Part shown: positions 53,518 through 62,628 of the stretch, piece by piece
Numbering within the stretch: the first letter of the stretch is position 1
Layout of the letters: every line of letters begins with the position of its first letter
Assembly: GCF_002848345.1 (NCBI RefSeq)
Contig: NZ_CP025429.1
Coordinates: 1,302,001 to 1,366,000 of the forward strand
DNA length: 64,000 bases
DNA from: Chromobacterium sp. ATCC 53434
GTDB taxonomy: Bacteria; Pseudomonadota; Gammaproteobacteria; Burkholderiales; Chromobacteriaceae
Reading direction: 5' to 3'
Position numbers and translations under genes: made by a program
Notes under the pieces: model-generated
What the model saw: only the letters and a program-made list of their open reading frames with translations
What the model was told of the DNA's origin: nothing
The model's database searches: none

Positions 53518-54261
53518 CTAATAGGCCTGAATCGACGTGACCAGCGTGTTGACGGTCAGCGACCAGCCGTCCACCAGCACGAACAGCAGCAGTTTCAGCG
53601 GCAGCGAGATCACCAGCGGCGACAGCATCATCATGCCCATCGCCATCAGCACGCTGGACACCACCAGATCTATCACTAGGAAGGGGATGAACAGCATGCA
53701 GCCGATCTGGAAGGCGGTTTTCAGTTCGGACAGCACGAAGGCCGCCAGCTTGACGGTGAAGGCGTGGTCTTCCGGCCGGGCGACGTTTTCCTCGCCGGAC
53801 AGCTTGGCCACCTGGGCCAGCGCGGTCTTGCCGGTCTGGGCCAGCATGAAGCGGCTGATCGGCTTGGCGGCGATTTCCAGCGCCTGCTGCATCGTGATCT
53901 TGTCCTGATCGAACGGCGTCAGCGCCTCGTTCCACACCTGCAGGCCGACCGGTCGCATCACCAGCAGCGTCAGGATCAGCGCCACGCCGGTGATCAGCCG
54001 GTTGGGCAGGCCCTGCTGCAGGCCCAGCGCCTGCCTGAGCAGCGACAGCACGATGACGAAGCGGGTGAAGCTGGTCATCATCAGCGCCAGCACCGGCAGC
54101 AGGCCCAGCGCCGTCATCAGGATCAGGATCTGGGTCTTGATCGTGAAGTCGACGGAGGCGCCGCCGGCATTGGCCGACAGCAGCTTCAGCGGTTCGGCCC
54201 AGCTGGGCGCTGCCGCGAGCAGGGCGGCCGCGGCCAGCGGCAGCGTAGCGACGCGCCGCAT
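53518..54261 (-). CDS. fliP: flagellar export protein FliP, lateral system
   Basis: A 247-residue FliP with an N-terminal signal peptide (cleavage near PSWAEP) and the conserved MMTSFTRFVIVLSLLRQALG and PFLVIDLVVSSVLMAMGMMM regions. The ATG overlaps the fliN stop by one base, which fixes the start; the longer open frame upstream is phase noise over fliN and fliM. No fliO gene is present between fliN and fliP. Confidence 0.94.
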   Translation of the reverse strand: MRRVATLPLAAAALLAAAPSWAEPLKLLSANAGGASVDFTIKTQILILMTALGLLPVLALMMTSFTRFVIVLSLLRQALGLQQGLPNRLITGVALILTLLVMRPVGLQVWNEALTPFDQDKITMQQALEIAAKPISRFMLAQTGKTALAQVAKLSGEENVARPEDHAFTVKLAAFVLSELKTAFQIGCMLFIPFLVIDLVVSSVLMAMGMMMLSPLVISLPLKLLLFVLVDGWSLTVNTLVTSIQAY

Positions 54262-54605
54262 CAGGCCAGGCTGTCCAATTGCAGGTCGTTCAATTCCAGC
54301 ACGCGCAGGCCGTAGTTGTCGCCGGACACCACCACTTCGGCGCGGCCGATCACGGTGCCGTTGACCTTGATGTCCAGCGGCTCGCCGGCGATCTTGTCCA
54401 GCTCCACCACCGAGCCGGCGCCGATCTGGCACAGGTCGGCCAGGCTGATGTCGGCGCTGCCGACTTCCAGCGTCAGTTTGACCGGGATCTTGCGCAGGAA
54501 GGGCGTCATGTCGCGGGGGGGCGGCTCCGGCGCCGCGGGCATGTCGGCCGTGGCATCCAGGCCGTCGAGGATGCCGTCCAGGTCGAAGTCTTGATTCAGT
54601 TCCAT
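54261..54605 (-). CDS. fliN: flagellar motor switch protein FliN, lateral system
   Basis: A 114-residue FliN with a short acidic head and a SpoA domain (IPVKLTLEVGSADISLADLC, VIGRAEVVVSGDNYGLRVLE). It builds the lower C ring with FliM. It lies nine bases after fliM. Confidence 0.94.
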   Translation of the reverse strand: MELNQDFDLDGILDGLDATADMPAAPEPPPRDMTPFLRKIPVKLTLEVGSADISLADLCQIGAGSVVELDKIAGEPLDIKVNGTVIGRAEVVVSGDNYGLRVLELNDLQLDSLA

Positions 54606-54614
54606 TCGGGTTCC

Positions 54615-55445
54615 TTATTCGATGTCGGCGAAGCCGCTGAGACACAGCTTGCCCTGGCGTTCGGCGACCTGGGCGCCGAACAGCGGCGAGCCGGCCACGC
54701 AGGCCAGCGCGCGCGGCGGCAGCTTGACCGGCAGCACACTGCCGGGTTTGAGATCTAGGATGGCGCCGAGCGGCAGCGTCTGCTCCAGCAGGCGCGCGCT
54801 CAGCTTCAGCCTCAGTTGTTCGCTGAAGCGGGCGTGTTCGGCCGGACCGGGCAGGCGGGGCCGCTGGCCGGACAGGCTTTGCAGCAGCGCCTCGAAGGCG
54901 ACGGCGTCCAGCCGCAGCCTCAGCGTGCCCAGCGTCTTGTCGCCGTCGCACAGGTCCAGCTCCAGCTGCCAGGCCGCTTGCGGCGCGAACGGCAGCTCGC
55001 GCGGCGCGGCGTCGGGCGCGACGGCGCCGAGCCGGCGGATCGCGCCCGTCAGTCGCGGCAGCAGCCGCTCGGCCAGATTGCGGCCCAGCCGGCGTTCGGT
55101 TTCGGTTTCGTCCGGCGTCTCGTCCGAGTGGGAAGGGGCGCCGAAGCGGTAGTCGAGTATGCCCAGCAGCAGGCTGCGGTCGAAATGGCTGCCCAGCCGC
55201 CAGTCGCCGAGCGCATGCCAGCGCCAGCGTCGCTCGTCTGCGGCCGGCGGCAGTTGGCGCAGCGCGGCGATGTGGAAGGAGGCGCGGTAGCGGCGGTTCA
55301 ACTCGCGGTCGAGGAAGTCGCCGAGTTCCTGCTGCAAGGCGCGGTCGAACAGCGGCAGCAAGTGTATCGGACGGCCCAGGGTGCGCAGATCCAAGGCCTG
55401 CAGGCGGGCGCCTTCCTCGGGCGCAACGATTTTGGCTTTGGGCAT
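54615..55445 (-). CDS. fliM: flagellar motor switch protein FliM, lateral, N-terminally short
   Basis: A 276-residue C-ring protein, shorter than usual FliM (about 330). The central CheC-like domain is diverged, and the C-terminal SpoA domain is clear (LPLGAILDLKPGSVLPVKLP). The N-terminus is MPKAKIVAPEEGARLQALDL; the CheY-binding peptide LSQxEIDxLL present in ordinary FliM is absent, and no upstream start would supply it. It is first in fliM-N-P-Q-R-flhB-flhA, divergent from fliE. Confidence 0.85.
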   Translation of the reverse strand: MPKAKIVAPEEGARLQALDLRTLGRPIHLLPLFDRALQQELGDFLDRELNRRYRASFHIAALRQLPPAADERRWRWHALGDWRLGSHFDRSLLLGILDYRFGAPSHSDETPDETETERRLGRNLAERLLPRLTGAIRRLGAVAPDAAPRELPFAPQAAWQLELDLCDGDKTLGTLRLRLDAVAFEALLQSLSGQRPRLPGPAEHARFSEQLRLKLSARLLEQTLPLGAILDLKPGSVLPVKLPPRALACVAGSPLFGAQVAERQGKLCLSGFADIE

Positions 55446-55556
55446 GGCGGTATTCGTTTACGGGCGGCGACTGCGCGGCAGCCTCCGACGATTGCTGGGA
55501 GTGTGCATCTTACTGGCTGTCCGCCAACGGTGAAGGGGGAAAATTCACGGTTTACA

Positions 55557-55584
55557 TTGTGAAAAGTACCGGCTGATTGATAAA
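55557..55584 (+). promoter_or_regulatory. candidate promoter of the fliE operon
   Basis: TTGTGA (55557-55562) and GATAAA (55579-55584), 16 bases apart, lie about 100 bases before fliE in the AT-rich 238-base gap between the divergent flagellar operons. I looked for and did not find a convincing sigma-54 -24/-12 element or a sigma-28 element. Confidence 0.3.
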
Positions 55585-55683
55585 CCATTAAGTTTAAAAT
55601 CCGCCAGCCTGTCTAAATTAGGCGACGCCTGCGCGCCCGGGGCGGCGCCGCAGCGTTTCGATACCGTTGATTAAGGATGTGTG

Positions 55684-56025
55684 ATGGCCACCAATCTGGG
55701 CTTGATGATTCATGCCGACCGCAAGCAGCTGCTCTCCGACATGGGCGCGCTCGGCCAGGGCGCCGCCGCGCTGCCGCGCCCGGCCGGCGACGAGGTTCCG
55801 GCCGGCCACAGCTTCAGCCAGGCCATGGTGTCGGCAGTGAAGGATGTCGACCAGCAGAACCGCCTGGCCTCGGAAAAGATGACCGAGGTCGACAGCGGCC
55901 AGAGCGACGATCTGGTCGGCGCGATGCTGATGAGCCAGGAGGCCGGCCTGTCGTTCTCGATGCTGATGCAGGTGCGTAACAAGGTTGTCGGCGCCGTCGA
56001 CGATCTGATCAAGATGCAGCTGTAA
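55684..56025 (+). CDS. fliE: flagellar hook-basal body protein FliE, lateral system
   Basis: A 113-residue FliE, the junction between MS ring and rod; the C-terminal part (QEAGLSFSMLMQVRNKVVGA) is conserved. ATG 55684 follows AAGGA; the GTG three bases earlier is a possible alternative. It starts the rightward operon. Confidence 0.9.
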   Translation: MATNLGLMIHADRKQLLSDMGALGQGAAALPRPAGDEVPAGHSFSQAMVSAVKDVDQQNRLASEKMTEVDSGQSDDLVGAMLMSQEAGLSFSMLMQVRNKVVGAVDDLIKMQL

Positions 56026-56036
56026 CGGGAGCGGAC

Positions 56037-57716
56037 GTGGTCAAACAATTGCGCAGCGGCCTGGCCGCGTTTCAACAGAGAATGGCCGGGCGGTCGTTGC
56101 CGCCGGCCGCGGCCTGGCGTTATCTGCTGCCCATCGTGCTGCTGGCCGTCGGCCTCAGCGTGGTGGCGACGCTGTGGCTGTGGCGCGACGACGCCAGCTA
56201 CAAGCCGGTGTTCGGCGCCCAAGAGAAGGTCAACGGCGCCGACATGATGGCGGCGCTGGACGCCGACAAGATTCCCTACCGCATCCATCCGCAGACCGGC
56301 CAGGTGCTGGTGCCGGACGCCGATCTGGCCCGCGCCCGCATGCAGCTGGCGGCCAAGGGCGTGGTCGCGCAGTTGCCGGCCGGCCTGGAGTTGTTGGACA
56401 AGAACGATCCGCTAGGCGTCAGCCAGTTCGTCCAGGACGTGCGCTTCCGCCGCGGCCTGGAGGGCGAGCTGACGCAGAGCATACAGGCGCTGGATCCGGT
56501 GCGCTCGGCGCGCGTGCACCTGTCGTTGCCGCGCAGCACCTCCTTCGTCACCGCAGGCAACGAGAAGGGCTCGGCCTCGGTGGTGGTGACCTTGAAGCCG
56601 GGGCAGCAGCTGTCCAACGAGCAGATCGCCGCCGTGATCAAGCTGGTGGCCGGCAGCGTGTCCACGCTGGAGCCGTCGCAAGTGACGCTGGTCGATCAGG
56701 CCGGCAATCTGCTGTCCGCCCACGTCGACCTGTCCGACGGCGGCGTCGCCGGCAACGACAGCGAGGCGGCGAAGCGTTTCCGCCAGGAGGCGCTGCAGAA
56801 CGTTCGCGACCTGTTGACGCCGGCGCTGGGCGCCGACAACTACAAGGTCAGCGTCACCGCCGACGTCGACAACGACCGGGTCGAGGAAACCCGAGAGAAG
56901 TACGGCGAGGCGCCCAAGGTCACCAACGAGGCCTCGCGCGAGGAGACCAGCACCGAGAAGATGGCGCTGGGCGTGCCCGGCTCGCTGAGCAACCGTCCGG
57001 TCAACACCGACGCGTCCGGCGGCGCCGGGGAGAAGGCCGGCAACAGCAAGAACGCCGTCACCCGCCAATACGCCTACGACCGCAATATCACCAATATCAA
57101 GCATGCCCGCGGCACGCTGCGCCGCCTCAGCGTCGCGGTGGCGCTGAACCAGGCCGCCGCGCCGGGCCGCAAGGGCTGGCAGCCGGCCGAACTGGCGAAT
57201 ATCGACAAACTGCTGCGCAACGGGCTGGGCATCAACGCCGCGCGGGGCGACGTGCTGGCGGTGTCTACGCTGCCGTTCGCCGCCCAGGCGCAGGCGGAGC
57301 CGTTCTGGCAGCAGCCGGACACCTGGTACGAGGGCGCGCGCTGGGCAGGCTACGCGCTGGCGCTGCTGCTGGCCTATCTGCTGTTGGCGCGTCCGTTGTT
57401 GAAGATCGCCCGCCAGCTGGCCGAGCGCAAGCTAGGCGACTACGCGCCGGACGAACTGGACGTGACGCCGGACGATCCGCTGCTGGACAACCGCTCGCCG
57501 CGCGAAGCCGCCGGCCTGCGGCAGGCGGCGCTGGCGTCGGCCGCTGCCGCGACCAACAGTCCGGTGGTGCCGCTGCTGGAAAATTACGATCTGCCGCCGG
57601 CCGGTTCCCCGGTCGACGTGCTGGTGGACCACCTGAAGGCGCTGGCGGCCAAGGAGCCGGAGCGGGTGGCCGAAGTGGTCAAGCAATGGGTGCAGAACAA
57701 TGGACGCAAACAATAA
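56037..57716 (+). CDS. fliF: flagellar MS-ring protein FliF, lateral system
   Basis: A 559-residue membrane-ring protein with two membrane helices (about residues 30-48 and 440-457) bracketing periplasmic ring-building motifs (VKGLEL-type GLELLDKNDPLGVSQFVQDV, PRSTSFV) and a C-terminal FliG-binding tail. The start is GTG at 56037 after CGGGAG. Its 3' end overlaps fliG by 17 bases. Confidence 0.95.
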   Translation: MVKQLRSGLAAFQQRMAGRSLPPAAAWRYLLPIVLLAVGLSVVATLWLWRDDASYKPVFGAQEKVNGADMMAALDADKIPYRIHPQTGQVLVPDADLARARMQLAAKGVVAQLPAGLELLDKNDPLGVSQFVQDVRFRRGLEGELTQSIQALDPVRSARVHLSLPRSTSFVTAGNEKGSASVVVTLKPGQQLSNEQIAAVIKLVAGSVSTLEPSQVTLVDQAGNLLSAHVDLSDGGVAGNDSEAAKRFRQEALQNVRDLLTPALGADNYKVSVTADVDNDRVEETREKYGEAPKVTNEASREETSTEKMALGVPGSLSNRPVNTDASGGAGEKAGNSKNAVTRQYAYDRNITNIKHARGTLRRLSVAVALNQAAAPGRKGWQPAELANIDKLLRNGLGINAARGDVLAVSTLPFAAQAQAEPFWQQPDTWYEGARWAGYALALLLAYLLLARPLLKIARQLAERKLGDYAPDELDVTPDDPLLDNRSPREAAGLRQAALASAAAATNSPVVPLLENYDLPPAGSPVDVLVDHLKALAAKEPERVAEVVKQWVQNNGRKQ

Positions 57717-58758
57717 TCCGGCGCCGGAGTCCCCGGCCTACGCGCCCCCGGCGCCGCCGGCCGGCAACGGTCAGATGAGCGCGATCGAGCAGGCGGCCGT
57801 GCTGCTGCTGTGCATGGGCGAGGAGCCGGCCGCGGCCGTGCTGCGCTGCCTCAGCCGCGAGGAGCTGTTGCAGGTGACGCAGGCGATGTCCGGCATGAGC
57901 GGCATCAAGGTGGACGCGGTGAAGGCGACGATGCAGCGCTTCTTCGACGAATACCGCGAGCAGAGCGGCGTGCACGGCGCCAGCCGCAGCTTTTTGAAGC
58001 GCTCGCTGGAGCTGGCGCTGGGCGGCGACATCGCCGGCAGCGTGCTGGACACCATCTACGGCGACGCGATACGGCCGAAGATGGCCAGGCTGCAATGGGT
58101 GTCGCCGCAGTGGCTGGCCGAGCGCATCGCCGCCGAACACGTGCGGATGCAAGCCGTCTTTCTCGCCTTCTTGCCGCCGGCGCTGGCCGGCCAGGTGGTG
58201 GAGGCCTTGCCGGCCGCCAGCCGCGACAGCGTGCTGGTCAATGTGGCGCGGCTGACCGACGTCGACCGCGAGCTGCTGCACGAGCTGGAGGAATTGGTGG
58301 ACCGCTGCCTGGAGAGCCTGCACACGCAAAGCACCGCGGTCGAGGGCATGCAGCAGACCGCCGACATCATCAACCGGCTGCCGGGCGACCGCGGCCGGAT
58401 GATGGAGCTGTTGCGCGCGCACGATCCGGACATCGTCGACGAGATCGAGGTCAGGATGTACGACTTCTTCATCCTGTCGCGTCAGACCGAGGCGGTGCTG
58501 ATGCGTATCTGCGAGGACATTCCGCTGGAGCAGTGGGCGATCGCGCTGAAAGGCGCCGAGCCTGCCGTGCGCGACGCCATCGTCCAGACCATGCCGCGCC
58601 GTCAGGCGCAGAGCTTCGAGGCGACGATGCGCCGCTCCGGCCCGGTGCCCAGGAGCCGCGTCGAGGAGGCGCGCCGCGACATCATGGCGCAGGTACGCCA
58701 GCTGGCCGCCGCCGGCGAGATCGATCTGCAGCTGTTCCCGGAGGAAGTGGTCGAGTGA
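57700..58758 (+). CDS. fliG: flagellar motor switch protein FliG, lateral system
   Basis: A 352-residue switch protein with N-terminal FliF-binding, middle and C-terminal torque domains. EQAAVLLLCMGEEPAAAVLR begins the first; ALKGAEPAVRDAIVQTMPRR and VEEARRDIMAQVRQLAAAGE are conserved C-terminal helices. The Pro/Ala-rich first 25 residues are extra to the family. GTGA overlap with fliH. Confidence 0.94.
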   Translation: MDANNNPAPESPAYAPPAPPAGNGQMSAIEQAAVLLLCMGEEPAAAVLRCLSREELLQVTQAMSGMSGIKVDAVKATMQRFFDEYREQSGVHGASRSFLKRSLELALGGDIAGSVLDTIYGDAIRPKMARLQWVSPQWLAERIAAEHVRMQAVFLAFLPPALAGQVVEALPAASRDSVLVNVARLTDVDRELLHELEELVDRCLESLHTQSTAVEGMQQTADIINRLPGDRGRMMELLRAHDPDIVDEIEVRMYDFFILSRQTEAVLMRICEDIPLEQWAIALKGAEPAVRDAIVQTMPRRQAQSFEATMRRSGPVPRSRVEEARRDIMAQVRQLAAAGEIDLQLFPEEVVE

Positions 58759-59426
58759 AATCCTGGCGCCCCTTCCGTTTTCCGCCGTTGATAGACGGCG
58801 CGCCGCTGGCGCCCGAGGCCGCCGCCGAAGTGCAGGCCTCGGCCGCCGACGGTTTCCGCCAGGGCATGGACGCCGGCTATCGTGAAGGCCATGACAGCGG
58901 CGAAGCCGCCGGCCGCGACGCCGGCTACCAGGCCGGCCTGGAGTTGGGCCGCGCCGAGGGCGTCGCCGCCGCGCGCGCCGAGACGCTGGCCGGCCTGGCC
59001 TCGTTGGGCGCGCCGCTGCAGGCCGCCATCGAGCAACTGAATAAATTGTGCCGCGACTACCAGGCGGCGCAGCGCGACGAAGTGGTGGACCTGGTGGCCA
59101 AGGTGGCGCGCCAGGTGATCCGCTGCGAGCTGGCGTTGAAGCCGGTGCAGATCCTGGACCTGGTCGAGGAGACGCTGGCGGCGCTGCCGCAGGGCGCGCA
59201 CGCCCGAGGCGAGGTGACGGTGCTGCTGAATCCCGAGGAATGCCAGCGCATACGCGAACTGGCGCCGGAACGCGCCGCCGAATGGAAGCTTGAGGCCGAT
59301 CCGGCGCTGGCGCCGGGTGAGTGCCGGGTGCGCGGCGCCGAGTTCGAGGCCGACGCCGGCTGCCAGCAGCGGCTGCAGCACTGCGTCGACAGCCTGCGCG
59401 AGCAGCTGCGGACCGAGGAAGGCTAG
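58755..59426 (+). CDS. fliH: flagellar export ATPase regulator FliH, lateral system
   Basis: A 223-residue FliH. It shows the glycine-repeat helix typical of FliH (FRQGMDAGYREGHDSGEAAG and GYQAGLELGRAEG, GxxxG pattern) and a C-terminal V-ATPase E-like domain that binds FliI. The start is GTG 58755, overlapping the fliG stop; there is no better start nearby. Confidence 0.92.
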   Translation: MKSWRPFRFPPLIDGAPLAPEAAAEVQASAADGFRQGMDAGYREGHDSGEAAGRDAGYQAGLELGRAEGVAAARAETLAGLASLGAPLQAAIEQLNKLCRDYQAAQRDEVVDLVAKVARQVIRCELALKPVQILDLVEETLAALPQGAHARGEVTVLLNPEECQRIRELAPERAAEWKLEADPALAPGECRVRGAEFEADAGCQQRLQHCVDSLREQLRTEEG

Positions 59427-59429
59427 CCC

Positions 59430-60740
59430 ATGCTGCGCCAGGCTCTCAGTCAGCTCTCGGTGCCGGACGCGCCGGTCGCCACCGTCAGCGGCAAGCTGGT
59501 CGGCGTCAGCGGCTTGCTGCTGGAGAGCGTCGGCTGCCCGCTGCAAACCGGCCAGCGCTGCCTGGTCGAGACCGGCAACGGCGGCTGGCTGCAGGCGCAG
59601 GTGGTCGGCTTCCGCCGCGAGGTGTCCTTCCTGATGCCGTTCAAGAAGCCGGTCGGCCTGTCCACCGGCGCGCGGGTGCTGCCGGCGCCGGACAACGGCG
59701 GCCTGATGGTCGGCGACGGCTGGCTCGGCCGCATCGTCAACGGCCTCGGCGAGCCGCTGGACGACAAGGGCAGACTGTCCGGCGACACGCCGCTGCCGGC
59801 CCATCCGCCGCAGATCAATCCATTGCGGAAAAAACCGGTCGACGCGCCGCTGGACGTCGGCGTGCGCGCGATCAACGGCCTGCTGACGATGGGCCGCGGC
59901 CAGCGCGTCGGCCTGTTCGCCGGTTCCGGCGTCGGCAAGAGCGTGCTGCTCGGCATGATTACCCGGCATACCGAGGCCGACGTCGTCGTCGTCGGCCTGA
60001 TAGGCGAGCGCGGCCGCGAAGTGCGCGAATTCGTCGAGCACGCGCTCGGGCCGCAGGGCCTGGCCAAGGCGGTGCTGGTCGTCGCGCCGGCCGACGAGTC
60101 GCCGCTGATGCGGCTGAAGGCCACCGAGCTGTGCCACACGCTGGCCGCCCACTACCGCGACCGCGGCCGCAATGTGCTGCTGCTGGTCGATTCGCTGACC
60201 CGCTACGCGATGGCGCAGCGCGAAGTGGCGCTGGCGCTGGGCGAACCGCCGGCGACGCGCGGCTATCCGCCGTCGGTGTTCGGCCTCTTGCCCAGCCTGG
60301 CCGAAAGCGCCGGCAACGGCGAGGGCGCGGGCAGCATGAGCGCGATCTACACCGTGCTGGCCGAGGGCGACGATCAGCAGGACCCGGTTGCCGACACCGC
60401 GCGCGCCATCCTCGACGGCCACATCGTATTGAGCCGCGAGCTGGCCGAGCGCGGCCACTATCCGGCGATAGACATCTCCCGTTCGGTCAGCCGCTGCATG
60501 GGCCAGCTGGCGGACGCCGGCCACGGGGCCGCCGCGCGCGACGTGCGCGGCGCCTGGAGCCGGTATCAGGAAGTGCGCGGCCTGTTGCCGCTGGGCGCCT
60601 ATGTGCCCGGCGCCGACGCCGCCACCGACCGCGCATTGCGGCTGCGGCCGCAGATCGAGGCGCTGCTGTGCCAGGCCGCAGACGAGGCCGCGCCTTACGC
60701 CGACAGCCTGCGCCGCCTGCAGGAGCTCGCCGCCTCATGA
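59430..60740 (+). CDS. fliI: flagellum-specific ATPase FliI, lateral system
   Basis: A 436-residue F1-beta-like ATPase driving export. Walker A is FAGSGVGKS (about residue 167), Walker B follows as NVLLLVDSLTRYAMAQREVA, and LPSLAESAGNGEGAGSMSAI is the FliI signature. ATGA joins it to fliJ. Confidence 0.96.
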   Translation: MLRQALSQLSVPDAPVATVSGKLVGVSGLLLESVGCPLQTGQRCLVETGNGGWLQAQVVGFRREVSFLMPFKKPVGLSTGARVLPAPDNGGLMVGDGWLGRIVNGLGEPLDDKGRLSGDTPLPAHPPQINPLRKKPVDAPLDVGVRAINGLLTMGRGQRVGLFAGSGVGKSVLLGMITRHTEADVVVVGLIGERGREVREFVEHALGPQGLAKAVLVVAPADESPLMRLKATELCHTLAAHYRDRGRNVLLLVDSLTRYAMAQREVALALGEPPATRGYPPSVFGLLPSLAESAGNGEGAGSMSAIYTVLAEGDDQQDPVADTARAILDGHIVLSRELAERGHYPAIDISRSVSRCMGQLADAGHGAAARDVRGAWSRYQEVRGLLPLGAYVPGADAATDRALRLRPQIEALLCQAADEAAPYADSLRRLQELAAS

Positions 60741-61174
60741 ATCAGCCGCTGAGACAACTGGACCTGCTGCTCGGCCTGCGCCGGCGCGACGGCGAGAAGC
60801 TGGAGGCCGAGCTGGCCGCCAAGCGCCGCCTGCAGGACCGCTACCGCCGCAATATCGAGCGGCTGGACCAGCTCAGCGCCGCCAGCGGGGCCAGCGCCGC
60901 CGCCGGCCATCCGGCACTGGCGCTCAATTGCGCCGGCTACAAGAGCCATCTGGCCGGACTCAGGCAGTCGCAGCAGCAGGATCTGCGGCTGGCCGAGGCC
61001 GACGCCGAAGTCAGCCGGCAGCGGCTGCAGGCGGCGCAGCGGCGCGAGGAGCAGGTCAAGCTGTTGCGCGACGAGGCGGCCGAGCAATGGCGGCTGCTGC
61101 AGGCGCGCGGCGAGCAGAAGGGCAGCGACGAGGCCGCCGGCCAGGCCTGGCTCAGGGGTGGCGGTCGATGGTGA
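60737..61174 (+). CDS. fliJ: flagellar export chaperone FliJ, lateral system
   Basis: A 145-residue coiled-coil protein rich in Arg, Gln and Glu, consistent with FliJ, which links FliI to FlhA. Assignment relies on coiled-coil character and its place directly after fliI. Its stop lies inside the palindrome at 61171-61182. Confidence 0.85.
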   Translation: MNQPLRQLDLLLGLRRRDGEKLEAELAAKRRLQDRYRRNIERLDQLSAASGASAAAGHPALALNCAGYKSHLAGLRQSQQQDLRLAEADAEVSRQRLQAAQRREEQVKLLRDEAAEQWRLLQARGEQKGSDEAAGQAWLRGGGRW

Positions 61175-61233
61175 ATATTCACGGCGTTTCAGTTGGCGCG
61201 CGCGACGGTCGCCCTGTAATGGTGCAGACCATT
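61171..61233. repeat. two palindromes between fliJ and fliD
   Basis: GTGAATATTCAC (61171-61182) is a perfect 12-base palindrome overlapping the fliJ stop. AATGGT-GCAG-ACCATT (61218-61233) is a perfect stem-loop 24 bases before fliD. The gap of 83 bases is the only break in the rightward gene series and may hold a separate promoter, though no clear sigma-28 site is seen. Confidence 0.45.
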
Positions 61234-61257
61234 GATTAGCGGACGAAAGGGATAGCG

Positions 61258-62607
61258 ATGGCGATAGATTTCAACGCAATGCCGCCCAGCACCTGGGCGG
61301 ACAACCTGGCCAAGAACAGCCTGGGCAAGATGCAGAGCGCGCTGGACACCCAGACCAAGGCCTCCAAGGCCCGCAGCGACGCGCTGGGCCAGTTGCAGAA
61401 GGCGCTGCAGGATTACCGCGGCAGCCTGACCACGCTGACCGGCAAGAAGAGCCTGGTGGCGATGAACGCCAGCGCCAGCCCGGACGGCGTGGCCACCGTC
61501 AGCGCCAAGGGCAACGCCCAGCCGGGCAGCTACAGCCTGTTCGTCGAGCAGCTGGCCACCGCGCAACAGCTGGCGATGGGCGATCTGTCCGCCGCCACCG
61601 CGCAGGCCGGCGACAAGTTCACCGTCAAGCTCGCCGGCGGCGACAGCTTCGACGTGTCGATGACCGGCGCCGACCGCGACGGCGACGGCAAGCTGTCGGT
61701 CAGCGAGCTGGCATTGGCGATCAACCGCACCAGCGGCAACGCCGGCAAGGTCAACGCCATCGTGCTGAACAATAACGGCGCGAGCCAGCTGGTGCTGACG
61801 TCCGGCAAGACCGGCCAGTCCGGCGCGATCTCGCTGGACCTGAGCCAGGTGTCCGACGCCGGCCTGAAGAGCGGCCTGTCGACGTCGAAAGCGCTGACCC
61901 AGGCGCAGGACGCCGTGGTGTGGCTGGGCGGCAAGGGCAGCGGCGTGCGCATGCAGCAGGCGTCCAACACGCTGAGCAATATCGACGGCGTCAGCATCAC
62001 CGTCAACAAGACGATGAAGGACGGCGACGCGCCGCTGCAAGTGACCGTGGCGCGCAGCGACAGCGACACCACCGCCAACGTGCAGTCCTTCGTCGACGCG
62101 TACAACAAGATCTACAAGGCGATTTCCGACCTGTCGCAAGCGGGCACCAGCGGCAACGCCGCCGGCCCCTTCGCCGACGACTCCAGCGTCCGCGGCCTGA
62201 AAAACCAGCTGAACGCCATCCTGCGCCAGTCCTTCGACGGCGTCACGCTGGGCCAGCTCGGCATCAGCGCCAGCCGCGACGGCACGCTGACGCTGGACAG
62301 CAAGAAGCTCGGCGACACGCTGAAGAACACGCCGGACGCGCTGGACCGCTATTTCAACGGTACGGCCCAGAACGGCTCGCTGAAGCAGAGCAGCGACTAC
62401 CTGGACAAATGGCTGAACTACAGCAGCGGCATGCTGAAGATGCGCAAGGACAGCGAGGATCGCACCTCGAAGGATCTGAGCCGCCGCCAGGACGCGCTGC
62501 AGCAGCAGTACCAGCAGCTGTACCAGCGCTATCTGGCGCAGTTCACTCAGCTGCAGGGCATGCAGGACCAGATGACCCAGACCATGGGCATGTTCAATTT
62601 CAACTGA
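61258..62607 (+). CDS. fliD: flagellar cap protein FliD (LafB) with an EF-hand loop
   Basis: A 449-residue filament cap protein with FliD N-terminal (about 1-100) and C-terminal (about 215-440) domains; KALQDYRGSLTTL and FVDAYNKIYKAISDLSQAG are typical. Between them, residues 139-150 read DRDGDGKLSVSE, which fits the canonical EF-hand calcium loop at positions 1, 3, 5, 6, 8 and 12. It leads into the conserved ELALAINRTSG segment, so the loop is set in the insertion between conserved strands. First gene of fliD-fliS-fliT-fliK; AAGGG before the ATG. Confidence 0.93.
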   Translation: MAIDFNAMPPSTWADNLAKNSLGKMQSALDTQTKASKARSDALGQLQKALQDYRGSLTTLTGKKSLVAMNASASPDGVATVSAKGNAQPGSYSLFVEQLATAQQLAMGDLSAATAQAGDKFTVKLAGGDSFDVSMTGADRDGDGKLSVSELALAINRTSGNAGKVNAIVLNNNGASQLVLTSGKTGQSGAISLDLSQVSDAGLKSGLSTSKALTQAQDAVVWLGGKGSGVRMQQASNTLSNIDGVSITVNKTMKDGDAPLQVTVARSDSDTTANVQSFVDAYNKIYKAISDLSQAGTSGNAAGPFADDSSVRGLKNQLNAILRQSFDGVTLGQLGISASRDGTLTLDSKKLGDTLKNTPDALDRYFNGTAQNGSLKQSSDYLDKWLNYSSGMLKMRKDSEDRTSKDLSRRQDALQQQYQQLYQRYLAQFTQLQGMQDQMTQTMGMFNFN

Positions 62608-62628
62608 TTCGAGACAAGCGGGACCTAG

